A DNA stretch of 64,000 nt from Spiroplasma endosymbiont of Asaphidion curtum (GTDB lineage Bacteria > Bacillota_I > Bacilli_A > Mycoplasmatales > Nriv7): the NCBI RefSeq assembly GCF_964031085.1, contig NZ_OZ035001.1:186001-250000 (forward strand), in the 5' to 3' direction. Positions within the stretch are counted from its first letter, which is position 1, and every line of letters starts with the position of its first letter. The position numbers and the translations under genes are program-made. The notes beneath the pieces are model-generated. The model searched no databases and was not told the origin of the DNA. It worked only from the letters and a program-made list of their open reading frames with translations. Below are positions 9,045-19,733 of this stretch, piece after piece.

Positions 9045-10128
9045 AGACTTCTTGCATTACTTATTAAAATAATTACAAATTATTTGTAAATAAAAAATAC
9101 TATATAGTAATTTCTAACTTTTATTAGGTTAATACTTATGGATTTTATTAAATGTGTAAATTTTGACACAACAAAAAATTATTTTATTATTTAAATTTAA
9201 TTTTAAATAAATATTTTATGTTATCTATAATTGCAAATTATAAATTGAAGCAATTAAATTAAATCTTAAACTAAATCGTTTTCTATGATTACGATATTTT
9301 TCAGTAATAATTTTAAATTTTTTAAGAATAGCAAAAATATTTCCAATAATAATTCTCATTTTTGAAATTAATTTATTATTATGTTTTTGTTCTTTATTTA
9401 AAGGGTTTTTCTTTGTTTTTTTCTTAGGTATTAGAACATTACTATGAATTTTTTGTATTCCTTGATAACCATTATCAACTATTAATTTAGTATTTTTTAA
9501 AATTGGGATTTTTGATTCTTTAAATAAACAAAAATCATGCTTTTTACCGAGAGAAAAATTTGTTGCAATAATTATTTTGCTTTCTTTTTCAATAATTACT
9601 TGTGTTTTAATAGTGTGTTTTTTCTTTTTTCCTGAATAAGATTGTTTTTGTCTTTTTTTGGGCGTTGAATGGGTGTTTCTGTAGCATCAATAATAATTGT
9701 TTTATCATTAAAATAATCATTTATTAATGCTTTTTTACCAGCAAGTTGTTGAAAATCAGGATGTTTGATTAAAATATCTTCAATTCACTTGATATTTCGA
9801 TAACAACTAGCTTCACTAATATCAAAACTTTTACCAAGATGAAAATAAGTACGATATTCTCGTCAATATGATAAAGTCATCAATAATCTATTTTCTAATG
9901 ATAATTTATTATTTTTACCACCTCTTTTAAACTTTTTTAACTCAGCTTCTTTTAAAATATTTAACATTTTATTAAAAGTACTTTGCTTTATTCCAGTTAA
10001 TCGTAATAATTCTTTATCATTAATAAAATTAAATTTATCAAATTTCATAATCTTAAATTCCTTATAATTTCTATTTTAAATATATTTTATAGGAATTTTG
10101 TTTAATAAATAAGTAATGCAAGAAGTCT
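9045..10128 (-). mobile_element. ISL2-type (IS5 family) element, complete
   Basis: 1084 bp with inverted ends AGACTTCTTGCATTACTTAT. It is flanked by a 3-bp duplication AAT (9042-9044 and 10129-10131), the ANT pattern of the ISL2 group. Confidence 0.88.
9225..10048 (-). CDS. ISL2-type transposase, two frames joined by -1 shift
   Basis: A DDE transposase of 274 aa if translated with one -1 frameshift. The first frame (start 10048) contains a helix-turn-helix-like N-terminus and the first Asp (IIIDATETP). After CCA AAA AAA G it must slip back one base to continue as RQKQSYSGKKKKHT with the second Asp (VDNGYQG) and Glu (RIIIENIFAILKKF). A run of seven A forms a classical A AAA AAA slippery site. 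Without a shift a ~150-aa product ends shortly after. TGA reads as Trp. Confidence 0.82.
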
Positions 10129-10146
10129 AATGAAAAAATTTTAATA

Positions 10147-11228
10147 GCTGAATTATACTTGTAAGTGCAACTAAATTATTTTTCTAACCAAATATTCGAT
10201 TGGTGAAAGATAATTTAGTATTTTTCTTGGTCTTTGGTTTAAAGACAATATAAATTTATGAACTGCATTTTTAGTAGTATTTGAAAAATTAAATTTTTTA
10301 GGAAATTTTTCTCTAATTAAACCATTAGTATTTTCATTAGTACCTCTTTGTCAAGGCGAATACGCATTAGCAAAATAAATTTTCACATTTAAATTTTTTT
10401 CAAGTTGTTGTCAATTAGAAAATTCTTTACCCCTATCAAATGTTATAGTCTTAACAAGATTATTTGGAAGAATTGATAAATAATGGCTAATGTTTTCGTT
10501 AACAACTTTAGTAGTTCTATTTTCAACTAACATTGCTAAAGTAAATCTTGATGTTCTTTCAACTAAAGTTATTAAACATGATTTACTTTTACCTCGTGAT
10601 GATACTACAGTATCACCTTCTCAATGACCAACAGTTATACGATTATTAACATTAATATTTCGTTCTTTAATTGATTTACCATTAAATTTACCGCGATTTT
10701 CTTGAGATTTTCGTTTCTTACCTTTTCTTCTTAAATTTTTATTAGTAACTTTTTCAAGTAATCCAGAATAAATTCAATTGTAAATTGTTTTAAAACTAAT
10801 AATTCATTCTTTATGAAAATTTTTAATTCTGCCATAAATTTGTTCAGGCGATCAACCTAATAGTAATTTTTGTTGTACATATTTTACTAATTCTCTATTT
10901 TTAAACTTATGAAAATAAACATGTGATTGTTTTCTGTTTTCTGCTTTATTTTGTGCAATTAATGAAAAATAATGATTACTATCTTTATTTCTATTGACTT
11001 CTCGAATAATAGTACTAATACTTCGATTAAGATTTTTAGCTATTTCACTAATTTTTACTTTAAACTTCAATTGATTCTCAATATAAATTCTTTCATATAT
11101 GCCAAGATGTTTGTAACCCATATAAAAACTCCTTGCTTTGTTTTTTCTAAAATAAACTTAGCATCATGAAATTTTTATATGAGATTTTTTGCAATTTTAT
11201 TTACTTGCACTTACAAGTATAATTGAGC
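10147..11228 (-). mobile_element. IS30-type element, complete, with two left-type ends
   Basis: 1082 bp, full length. Both ends begin GC(T)(G/C)AATTATACTTGTAAG here, whereas all other complete copies have the distinct right end GCCAAATTGTAAAGTTAAGT. One end appears to have been converted to the sequence of the other. Confidence 0.85.
10171..11121 (-). CDS. IS30-type transposase (316 aa)
   Basis: An intact 316-aa IS30-family enzyme. An N-terminal helix-turn-helix (EIAKNLNRSISTIIREVNRN, about residues 26-45) is followed by the DDE core: GHWEGDTV, TFDRGKEFS and TNENTNGLIREKFP. Several TGA codons encode conserved Trp (GHWEGD, SPWQRGTNEN). The start is preceded by AAGGAG. It is the reference for the other copies in the window. 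Confidence 0.9.
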
Positions 11229-11254
11229 TAATAAATAAGTAATGCAAGAAGTCT
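11229..11254 (-). mobile_element. ISL2-type end remnant
   Basis: 26 bases that equal the transposase-start end of the ISL2-type element (AATAAGTAATGCAAGAAGTCT), left beside the IS30 copy. It marks a further element deleted by recombination. Confidence 0.7.
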
Positions 11255-11313
11255 AATAAGTAAAATCACTAGTACTAATGGTATTTTCATTGGATGCTAT
11301 TAAATTATTAATG

Positions 11314-11345
11314 ATGTATCGTTTATTTAAACGATACATTTTTAT
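11314..11345 (+). terminator. rho-independent terminator
   Basis: ATGTATCGTTTA and its complement around a short loop, followed by TTTTTATT. No complete gene remains upstream, so it probably ended the gene destroyed by the IS insertions. Confidence 0.6.
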
Positions 11346-11402
11346 TCTCAAAATAAAAAATTGTAATATATGTTATAATTATTTGTGAAAATAATATATA
11401 AA

Positions 11403-11546
11403 ACACTTGGTACATAACTATAACATTTTGCACCTACCAAACTATAAAATTCACTTTCATCTTTATATTTATCTAATATTTGTGCTTCATCTAGAAAATA
11501 ATATTATCAAAATAGTAGATAAAATTGAGGGTTATGTACCAAGTCT
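11403..11546 (-). mobile_element. MITE-A copy (144 bp)
   Basis: A 144-bp element with inverted ends related to AGACTTGGTACATAAC (left end here starts ACACTTGG), flanked by AAA on both sides. It has no gene. It inserted 27 bases upstream of the HAD phosphatase start, within or next to its promoter. Confidence 0.8.
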
Positions 11547-11572
11547 AAAATTAGAAAAGATAAATTGGTGTT

Positions 11573-12388
11573 ATGATGAAAATTAAGTTAGTTGCTTTAG
11601 ATTTGGATAAAACATTATTGAAAAATCATTTTGAGTTACATCCAGAAAATATTGTTGCTGTGAAGCAAGCTCAAGAACTTGGTGTTAAAGTAATTATTGT
11701 TACAGGGCGATCACCGCAATCTAGTTATAAATTTGCTCGCGAGTTAGGTTTATATGAAACTAGTGAGCATATGGTATGTTTTAATGGTGCCTATGTTATT
11801 AATTTAAGAACTGGTGAATTATTAGTTGATAAAGAAATAGCATCAGGTACTATTAAGCAAATTATTAATTTAGCTAAAAATTATAAAGTTGCTTTTTGAG
11901 GTTATAGTGTTGATGGTAATATTGGTTATATTTTAAAGAAAACTTTTAAAATTTGGTTAATTCAAAAATTAAATCGTCGTAAAATTGTTAAAGTTAATGA
12001 AAATTCTGATGTTAGAATGTATAAAATTTTATTATTAGGTAGGAGTAAAAGAATTAATAGTTTAGCGCTAGAATTAGAAAAGTTACAAATTGCTGAAATT
12101 GTGGTTTCTGATAAGGGAAAATCTAGGATGATTGAGGTTAATGAATTGAATATTAGTAAAGCAAGTGGTGTTAAACATTTAGCTAAGATGTGAAATATTA
12201 ACCGTGAAGAAGTTATGGCGATTGGTGATGGGATGAATGATTATAAATTAGTTGAATGAGCTGGTTATGGAATTGCAATGAAAGATAGTGAAAAACCATT
12301 ATTAGCAATTGCTAACGATATTACTGATACTTATAATAATGGTGGCGTTAGTAAAGCAATTCATAAATATATATTAGATGTTAACTAA
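11573..12388 (+). CDS. Cof-type HAD phosphatase (271 aa)
   Basis: A haloacid-dehalogenase-superfamily hydrolase of the Cof subfamily, which dephosphorylates sugar phosphates or similar metabolites in the cytoplasm. All four motifs are visible: DLDKT (residues ~9-13, nucleophile Asp), TGRS, the Lys of motif III, and IGDGMND near the C-terminus. 271 aa is the normal length. A MITE sits just upstream and a terminator directly downstream. The substrate cannot be told from sequence. Intact with TGA as Trp. Confidence 0.85.
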
Positions 12389-12415
12389 GATGTTATAAAA
12401 ACTCTTAGTTTTTTT
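12383..12415 (+). terminator. rho-independent terminator after HAD gene
   Basis: AACTAAGA and TCTTAGTT pair around a 12-base loop and are followed by a run of T; the stem overlaps the stop codon. Confidence 0.75.
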
Positions 12416-12506
12416 AATAAAATAGTTGTACACTTTTTTTATTTTGCTAAACTTAGTTTAAGTATTAAGAGTAATGAAAAATAAACTATATTTTGAGGTG
12501 AGTAAA

Positions 12507-12827
12507 ATGAGTGGTTGTTTTGCGAAAATTTTTTTAGCATTTCTCCTATGTTCAACAGGTATTGTTACTAGTATTAATAGTTTGGGACTAACTGATATTA
12601 ATGAAGAAATTGTGTTAAAACCAAATACAGTAATTCTTGAATTTAAGGAGCCAATTGATAAAAAAATTAAGCAATTAGATTTTTTACTATCAGAGAAACT
12701 TACTGTGCCTTTAATGTCAATTGTTTATGAAGAAACAATTAAAGTAAGAGAACTAAAGTTAATTTGATTTGATAATTCTTTATTTGCTAAAGAAAATATT
12801 AATTATATGTTAGATAACCTTGTGTAA
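12507..12827 (+). CDS. small exported or membrane protein, probably 3'-truncated
   Basis: A 106-aa frame with an N-terminal hydrophobic segment (IFLAFLLCSTGIVTSI) and then a polar, acidic or basic domain. The ATG at 12507 is chosen because GAGGTGAG lies 5 bases upstream; an ATG at 12474 has no such site. The stop falls inside the 47-bp repeat shared with 8033-8079, so the original C-terminus was probably lost at that junction. No family recognised. Confidence 0.5.
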
Positions 12828-13032
12828 TATACCACAGACTTATGACAAGCACAAGCAGTTTTTTAAAAAGGGTCGCGTTTAGTTTTCTTAGGTATTGCTT
12901 TGAAGAAGTAAAACAATCAGCTAATTATATTATTTAATTACTAAACTAACCCTGCCTTTCTTGTTATTGTCATTTTTATTCGTCATCATTTTATCATATT
13001 ATTGAATTTTTACACAATAAAAAATTATTAAT
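12825..13032 (-). repeat. dispersed repeat R3 with 47-bp junction repeat
   Basis: 12825-12863 is the partner of 8033-8079. From about 12862 to 13018 the minus strand matches 16553-16705 almost base for base, and its inner part also matches 38407-38480. Read on the minus strand the repeat holds a possible promoter, then an 18-codon frame MTNKNDNNKKGRVSLVIK and stop. It ends at an IS30 boundary. It may be the 5' end of a lost mobile gene. Confidence 0.6.
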
Positions 13033-13849
13033 GCCAAATTGTAAAGTTAAGTGCAACTAAATTATTTTTCTAACCAAATATTCGATTGGTGAAAGATAAT
13101 TTAGTATTTTTCTTGGTCTTTGGTTTAAAGACAATATAAATTTATGAACTGCATTTTTAGTAGTATTTGAAAAATTAAATTTTTTAGGAAATTTTTCTCT
13201 AATTAAACCATTAGTATTTTCATTAGTACCTCTTTGTCAAGGCGAATACGCATTAGCAAAATAAATTTTCACATTTAAATTTTTTTCAAGTTGTTGTCAA
13301 TTAGAAAATTCTTTACCCCTATCAAATGTTATAGTCTTAACAAGATTATTTGGAAGAATTGATAAATAATGGCTAATGTTTTCGTTAACAACTTTAGTAG
13401 TTCTATTTTCAACTAACATTGCTAAAGTAAATCTTGATGTTCTTTCAACTAAAGTTATTAAACATGATTTACTTTTACCTCGTGATGATACTACAGTATC
13501 ACCTTCTCAATGACCAACAGTTATACGATTATTAACATTAATATTTCGTTCTTTAATTGATTTACCATTAAATTTACCGCGATTTTCTTGAGATTTTCGT
13601 TTCTTACCTTTTCTTCTTAAATTTTTATTAGTAACTTTTTCAAGTAATCCAGAATAAATTCAATTGTAAATTGTTTTAAAACTAATAATTCATTCTTTAT
13701 GAAAATTTTTAATTCTGCCATAAATTTGTTCAGGCGATCAACCTAATAGTAATTTTTGTTGTACATATTTTACTAATTCTCTATTTTTAAACTTATGAAA
13801 ATAAACATGTGATTGTTTTCTGTTTTCTGCTTTATTTTGTGCAATTAAT
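13033..13849 (-). mobile_element. IS30-type element, 5' part missing
   Basis: Begins with the proper right end GCCAAATTGTAAAG and holds transposase codons up to the stop (13057-13059). The first ~60 codons are absent because the ISL2-type copy at 13850 lies there. The missing part is not found on the far side, so a deletion followed or accompanied that insertion. It cannot make transposase. Confidence 0.85.
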
Positions 13850-14932
13850 AGACTTCTTGCATTACTTATTTATTAAACAAAATTCCTATAAAATATATTT
13901 AAAATAGAAATTATAAGGAATTTAAGATTATGAAATTTGATAAATTTAATTTTATTAATGATAAAGAATTATTACGATTAACTGGAATAAAGCAAAGTAC
14001 TTTTAATAAAATGTTAAATATTTTAAAAGAAGCTGAGTTAAAAAAGTTTAAAAGAGGTGGTAAAAATAATAAATTATCATTAGAAAATAGATTATTGATG
14101 ACTTTATCATATTGACGAGAATATCGTACTTATTTTCATCTTGGTAAAAGTTTTGATATTAGTGAAGCTAGTTGTTATCGAAATATCAAGTGAATTGAAG
14201 ATATTTTAATCAAACATCCTGATTTTCAACAACTTGCTGGTAAAAAAGCATTAATAAATGATTATTTTAATGATAAAACAATTATTATTGATGCTACAGA
14301 AACACCCATTCAACGCCCAAAAAAGACAAAAACAATCTTATTCAGGAAAAAAGAAAAAACACACTATTAAAACACAAGTAATTATTGAAAAAGAAAGCAA
14401 AATAATTATTGCAACAAATTTTTCTCTCGGCAAAAAGCATGATTTTTGTTTATTTAAAGAATCAAAAATCCCAATTTTAAAAAATACTAAATTAATAGTT
14501 GATAATGGTTATCAAGGAATACAAAAAATTCATAGTAATGTTCTAATACCTAAGAAAAAAACAAAGAAAAACCCTTTAAATAAAGAACAAAAACATAATA
14601 ATAAATTAATTTCAAAAATGAGAATTATTATTGAAAATATTTTTGCTATTCTTAAAAAATTTAAAATTATTACTGAAAAATATCGTAATCGTAGAAAACG
14701 ATTTAGTTTAAGATTTAATTTAATTGCTTCAATTTATAATTTGCAATTATAGATAACATAAAATATTTATTTAAAATTAAATTTAAATAATAAAATAATT
14801 TTTTGTTGTGTCAAAATTTACACATTTAATAAAATCCATAAGTATTAACCTAATAAAAGTTAGAAATTACTATATAGTATTTTTTATTTACAAATAATTT
14901 GTAATTATTTTAATAAGTAATGCAAGAAGTCT
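13850..14932 (+). mobile_element. ISL2-type element, complete but one A short
   Basis: 1083 bp with both AGACTTCTTGC ends and AAT on both sides (13847-13849, 14933-14935). It is one base shorter than other copies because the slippery A-run has six A instead of seven. Confidence 0.87.
13930..14752 (+). pseudogene. ISL2-type transposase with altered frameshift site
   Basis: First frame 13930-14370 and second frame 14258-14752 are both open, but with only six A at the junction the two are joined by +1 rather than -1, so the usual slip would not give the full enzyme. The catalytic residues DAT, VDNGYQG and IIEN are otherwise intact. It is likely inactive unless the run length changes during transcription. 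Confidence 0.7.
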
Positions 14933-15346
14933 AATATTATTTTTGAAAATCGCAAAGTAACACTAAATAGTTGAATTAAATTATATAAGGATGGAAATCA
15001 TCAAGAATTAATCAAAAACAGTCGTAATGTTGCTAAAAATGAATTAAATAAAGATATTAAAACAAATTTAAGAAAAACGAGTAATTATTTTAAAAACAAT
15101 AAGCATGGTATTCATTATCAAAATTTAAAATGAAATATCGGTTGTAGCATCGAAAGTGATGTGTCACATTTGGTAAAACAACAATTAGGATATGGGGCGA
15201 AAATATATAATCATAAGAATTTAAATAACTTATTACATTTAAGAATGGCAAATTTAAACAAATTAAATGTATTACATTATATTAATGAAAATATTAATTC
15301 AGAAATAGAAATCAGAAAAGAAATATATAAAAATTCATTATGAAAT

Positions 15347-16430
15347 AGACTTCTTGCATTACTTATTTATTAAACAAAATTCCTATAAAATATATTTAAA
15401 ATAGAAATTATAAGGAATTTAAGATTATGAAATTTGATAAATTTAATTTTATTAATGATAAAGAATTATTACGATTAACTGGAATAAAGCAAAGTACTTT
15501 TAATAAAATGTTAAATATTTTAAAAGAAGCTGAGTTAAAAAAGTTTAAAAGAGGTGGTAAAAATAATAAATTATCATTAGAAAATAGATTATTGATGACT
15601 TTATCATATTGACGAGAATATCGTACTTATTTTCATCTTGGTAAAAGTTTTGATATTAGTGAAGCTAGTTGTTATCGAAATATCAAGTGAATTGAAGATA
15701 TTTTAATCAAACATCCTGATTTTCAACAACTTGCTGGTAAAAAAGCATTAATAAATGATTATTTTAATGATAAAACAATTATTATTGATGCTACAGAAAC
15801 ACCCATTCAACGCCCAAAAAAATACAAAAACAATCTTATTCAGGAAAAAAGAAAAAACACACTATTAAAACACAAGTAATTATTGAAAAAGAAAGCAAAA
15901 TAATTATTGCAACAAATTTTTCTCTCGGTAAAAAGCATGATTTTTGTTTATTTAAAGAATCAAAAATCCCAATTTTAAAAAATACTAAATTAATAGTTGA
16001 TAATGGTTATCAAGGAATACAAAAAATTCATAGTAATGTTCTAATACCTAAGAAAAAAACAAAGAAAAACCCTTTAAATAAAGAACAAAAACATAATAAT
16101 AAATTAATTTCAAAAATGAGAATTATTATTGAAAATATTTTTGCTATTCTTAAAAAATTTAAAATTATTACTGAAAAATATCGTAATCGTAGAAAACGAT
16201 TTAGTTTAAGATTTAATTTAATTGCTTCAATTTATAATTTGCAATTATAGATAACATAAAATATTTATTTAAAATTAAATTTAAATAATAAAATAATTTT
16301 TTGTTGTGTCAAAATTTACACATTTAATAAAATCCATAAGTATTAACCTAATAAAAGTTAGAAATTACTATATAGTATTTTTTATTTACAAATAATTTGT
16401 AATTATTTTAATAAGTAATGCAAGAAGTCT
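15347..16430 (+). mobile_element. ISL2-type element, complete
   Basis: 1084 bp with AGACTTCTTGC ends and AAT target duplications. It lies inside the Mbov_0401-type gene, and the rejoined reading frame confirms the insertion point. Confidence 0.88.
15427..16250 (+). CDS. ISL2-type transposase, -1 frameshift form
   Basis: First frame 15427-15879 (150 aa) overlaps a second frame running to 16250. A -1 slip in CCA AAA AAA T joins them into 274 aa. The base after the seven A is T instead of G, giving IQKQS instead of RQKQS at the join. All three catalytic residues are kept, so this copy may be active. Confidence 0.78.
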
Positions 16431-16552
16431 AATAAATATAATAATAAAAATGATGATAGTTGAATTAATTATAAAGGTAATGCTGTAACAAATAAATATA
16501 ATAGATTTAATTAAGTAAAAATATTAGTTAAAATTTAATAAAATTAATAATT

Positions 16553-16705
16553 TTTCATTGTGTAAAAATTCAATAATATGATAAAATGATGACGAATAAA
16601 AATGACAATAATAAGAAAGGTAAGGTTAGTTTAGTAATTAAATAATATAATTAGCTGATTGTTTTACTTCTTCAAAGCAATACCTAAGAAAACTAAACGC
16701 GACCA
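16553..16705 (+). repeat. dispersed repeat R3
   Basis: Near-identical to 12862-13018 (minus). It contains TTGTGT, 16 bases, then GATAAAAT, a plausible promoter, followed by an ATG with the 18-codon frame MTNKNDNNKKGKVSLVIK and TAA. A run of ~60 more conserved bases ends at CTAAACGCGACC, where a MITE-A fragment begins. Confidence 0.55.
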
Positions 16706-16846
16706 TGAAAGTGAATTTTATAGTTTGGTAGGTGCAAAATGTTATAGTTATGTACCAAGTCTATTAGAAGATTTGGATTACGATTTAACTTAATTTCAGG
16801 AATATATAATTTTGAATTAAGCTAGTTATAGTTATGTACCAAGTCT
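16706..16846 (+). mobile_element. MITE-A fragment and duplicated IS end
   Basis: 16706-16762 is the right half of MITE-A, ending CCAAGTCT. 16763-16846 repeats the last 84 bases of the adjacent IS (compare 17224-17307). The tandem ends show repeated recombination between AGACTTGG-type termini. Confidence 0.7.
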
Positions 16847-17307
16847 AATTTAAAAAACTAAAATTATTATTATCTGGTAAGAAAAGGCAACATTCATTAA
16901 AATCGCAAATAATTATTGATTTATTTAACAATAAAATTATTTCAGTAGATTTTTGTTATGGCAGTATTCATGATTATAAGTTATTTTTAAAATCAAATAC
17001 ACTTATAAATCCAAAATTAGAATTAATTACTGATTCAGGATATCAAGGTTTGTAAAATGTTCATAAAAATACATTATTGCCAATTAAAAAGAGTAAAAAT
17101 AATCCTTTAAATCCAGATAAAAAGGAATATAATAGCTTTTTAAGTAAAGTTAGAATTGCCATTGAACATGTTTTTGCTAGATTAAAAAGATTTAAAATAC
17201 TAGTTTATCGTTATCGCAATAAGATTAGAAGATTTGAATTACGATTTAACTTAATTTCAGGAATATATAATTTTGAATTAAGCTAGTTATAGTTATGTAC
17301 CAAGTCT
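16847..17307 (+). mobile_element. IS5-family element related to MITE-A, 5' part missing
   Basis: The right end GTTATGTACCAAGTCT is the same as that of MITE-A, so this is the larger relative or source of the 144-bp elements. Only the second half of the transposase remains. Confidence 0.75.
16852..17286 (+). pseudogene. IS5-family transposase remnant with nonsense codon
   Basis: C-terminal half of a DDE transposase distinct from the ISL2-type one: SGKKRQHSLKSQIIID..., second Asp in ITDSGYQG, Glu in AIEHVFARLKRFKI, and ending FRLRFNLISGIYNF-like (here FELRFNLISGIYNFELS). A TAA at 17053-17055 replaces the Gln expected after GYQGL. With the first catalytic Asp also missing it is dead. Confidence 0.8.
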
Positions 17308-17324
17308 ATTATCATTCCTTATAT

Positions 17325-19733
17325 CTAATAACCACCTAAACCGGCACTTATTATCCGAGTATAGGAATCAGTAATATCTTTAATAAATTTATTTTGAAAA
17401 CCAGCATCAGCAATTTGAATATCAGTAACTCACTTACCATTAATAAAATTAGCAACTGGTAAATAAATACTATCAACAGTTTTATATTCATCATTAACAA
17501 TATCTTGTGTCGCTTTAAACAAAGGCGTATTATAACCAAATTCTAAAGATAACTTCGTTTGTACTTTATCTTGTAAAACAAATTGCAAAAACTTATACGC
17601 TAAATCTTTATTAGTACTATGTTTAGTAATCATCGCAACATCAGCTCAAACATTTGTTCCTTGCGGTGTTAAAACATCCATATTAGAGATTCCTGTTGTT
17701 GAATCAATCTTTGGAATTGCTTTTCGCGGTCTAACACTTTTAAAATTACGATCACGAATATTTTGATTTTTATCATAAAACGAAGCGACAGCATCACCAT
17801 TATACATTACAGCAATATCAAACAAACGACTAGAATTCGAATCATATGGTGCTGAAAGACTATTAACAATTTCATCACTTTGTAAAGTAACATTATTCTT
17901 GTAATCAACAATTAATTCCTTTAATAATTTTGTTGCAAATTCAACATCTTCTTTTCTCTCAGGATTAACTGTTTGATTAATTCTTTGAAATGCTAAACCA
18001 TATAAACTACGAAAATCACTTAATGCAAAAACATTTTTGCCTTCTCGGGCAGCTTGTCATATTAATTCTCATGATACTGTTGTCGGATTTAAATATTCTT
18101 CTTTTTTTTCATCATTAGTAGTTAAAATTTCAACACCTTTTTTAATTAATCAGTTTTTAGTTTCTGGTTTTTCAAAGTTCAATAACATTGTTAAATCACC
18201 TCAAAAATAAGGGACAGCATAATCACTTAATAATCCCTTTTCTGTTTTATAACCAGGAACAGAAATTACTTTTTTAATTCCACAATCAAGATAAGTTCAT
18301 AAACTATCTGCTGACTTTGTACCATCTAAATCTGAACAACTATTACCACTAGAAACCTGAGCATTGCCAATTGGCATTAAGCGACTTCAATCCAATTTTT
18401 CAACCTTATCTTCAACAATAAGTCTTGAAGCTATATAATCAGAAGGAACAATAACATCATAATCAGTAGTAAACATTTTATTATATAAAACTTCATTCTT
18501 ATCATAAGTTTCTACTTTCATCTTAATGTTATATGCTGTTTCAAATCTTTCCACAACCGAACTATTAATATATTCTCCTCAAATTCCTAATTTAAAATCA
18601 TAAAGATTATTTTGCACATAAACAAATGTTAAAGCTCCTAATGATGTAAAACTTAATGCCACAATAATAATTGCTCGTCAAGGTCAACAAATTAATCAAT
18701 AATATTTCTCTCTTCTTTTTTCACTAATTCGTTCTTGTCGTTTATCGCGACGAATAATTTGTGCTTTTTTAGATTTAATTCATAACTTTTCTTTATCTAC
18801 TTTAATTTCTAAATGAAAAATTTTTCGTTTTAATTTTAAAATATTAAGATTTTTTACAAGATTAAGATTATTTAACTGCAAATATAACTGCAATAGTTTT
18901 CTTTCACTATTAATAATAATTTTAGCTCGATATTTTTCTGTTAAAATTTTATGATTTCGTGACTTAATCTGGGTATTAACAATGGTATAACAATTCCAAC
19001 TTAAAACTAAAATCGCAACAATTAAAATTAATATTGTACCAAAAGCATTAACAACCGGCGTTAATCGTTTTAAAGTATAAATATATGTGGCAACATTAGT
19101 TACATTGCCACCAGTAAAATAAGAAATAATAAAATCATCAAACGACATGGCAAAAGAAATAACACTAGCAGCAATAATAGCTGGTCAAATTAAAGGTAAA
19201 ATAACTTTTCTTAAAGTATATCTCGGACTAGCACCTAAATCCAACGATGCTTCAATAATTGATGGGTGAACTCTTCTTAATCGTGGTAAAACCGTAATAA
19301 TTACATAAGGAATATTAAAAGAAATATGCCCTAAAATTAAACTAAAAAGACCAAAGTTAAAACCTAAAGCGATAAATAACATCATTAACGATACCGCAGT
19401 AACAACATCAGCATTAATTAAAGGAATATTAGAAATATTTAATGTTAACGATTGCGTTACTTTTTTAGCTTTACTAATACCAATGGCAGCTAAAGTTCCA
19501 ATAATAACTGAAACAATTGTTGAAATAACTGCTACTAACAAACTAGAAATAATTGATTCAACAAACAATCGATCTTGAAAAAACTTTTCATATCAAGTTA
19601 ATGAAAAATTACCATTAAAATGTGTTAAACTTCGCTCATCATTAAAAGAATAAAAAATTAAAATACTAATTGGAACATAAATAAATAATAATACTAAAAG
19701 TAAATAAGAACTTTTAAAGATTTTTTTAATCAT
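17325..19733 (-). CDS. potCD: polyamine ABC permease fused to substrate-binding protein (802 aa)
   Basis: An 802-aa fusion. Residues 1-~250 are the PotC permease with the EASLDLGASPRYTLRKVILPLI coupling motif in two parts around residues 165-190. A basic, Lys/Arg-rich linker of about 100 residues and another membrane segment (~352-372) follow. The rest is a PotD-type spermidine/putrescine-binding domain (GIWGEYINSSVVERFE... near its start). The fusion is known in mollicutes, which lack a periplasm. The start overlaps the potB stop by 8 bases. The gene ends 18 bases from an IS remnant but looks complete. Confidence 0.88.

Larger units (their letters stand above)
14936..16514 (+). pseudogene. 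ISLre2/Mbov_0401-type gene, split by an ISL2-type element
   Basis: Only the C-terminal half is present. The first block (14936-15346) contains GCSIESDVSHLVKQQLGYGA, like the conserved tail of UPF0236/ISLre2 transposase-like proteins known as Mbov_0401 in mollicute integrative elements. The ISL2-type copy (15347-16430) interrupts it. Removing that element and one AAT restores the frame to NSLWNKYNNKNDDSWINYKG and a stop at 16512-16514. The 5' half is lost at the other ISL2-type copy. The family call is from memory of the motif, moderately sure. Confidence 0.65.

Noticed and set aside
10972-11169. Repeated 65-aa open frame opposite every IS30 transposase start
   Set aside because: It recurs only because the IS recurs, lies entirely antisense to the helix-turn-helix part and has no ribosome binding site of its own.
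17430-17633. Fragmented look of potCD and other transporters under the standard code
   Set aside because: All apparent breaks are TGA codons at Trp positions; the genes are intact in code 4.
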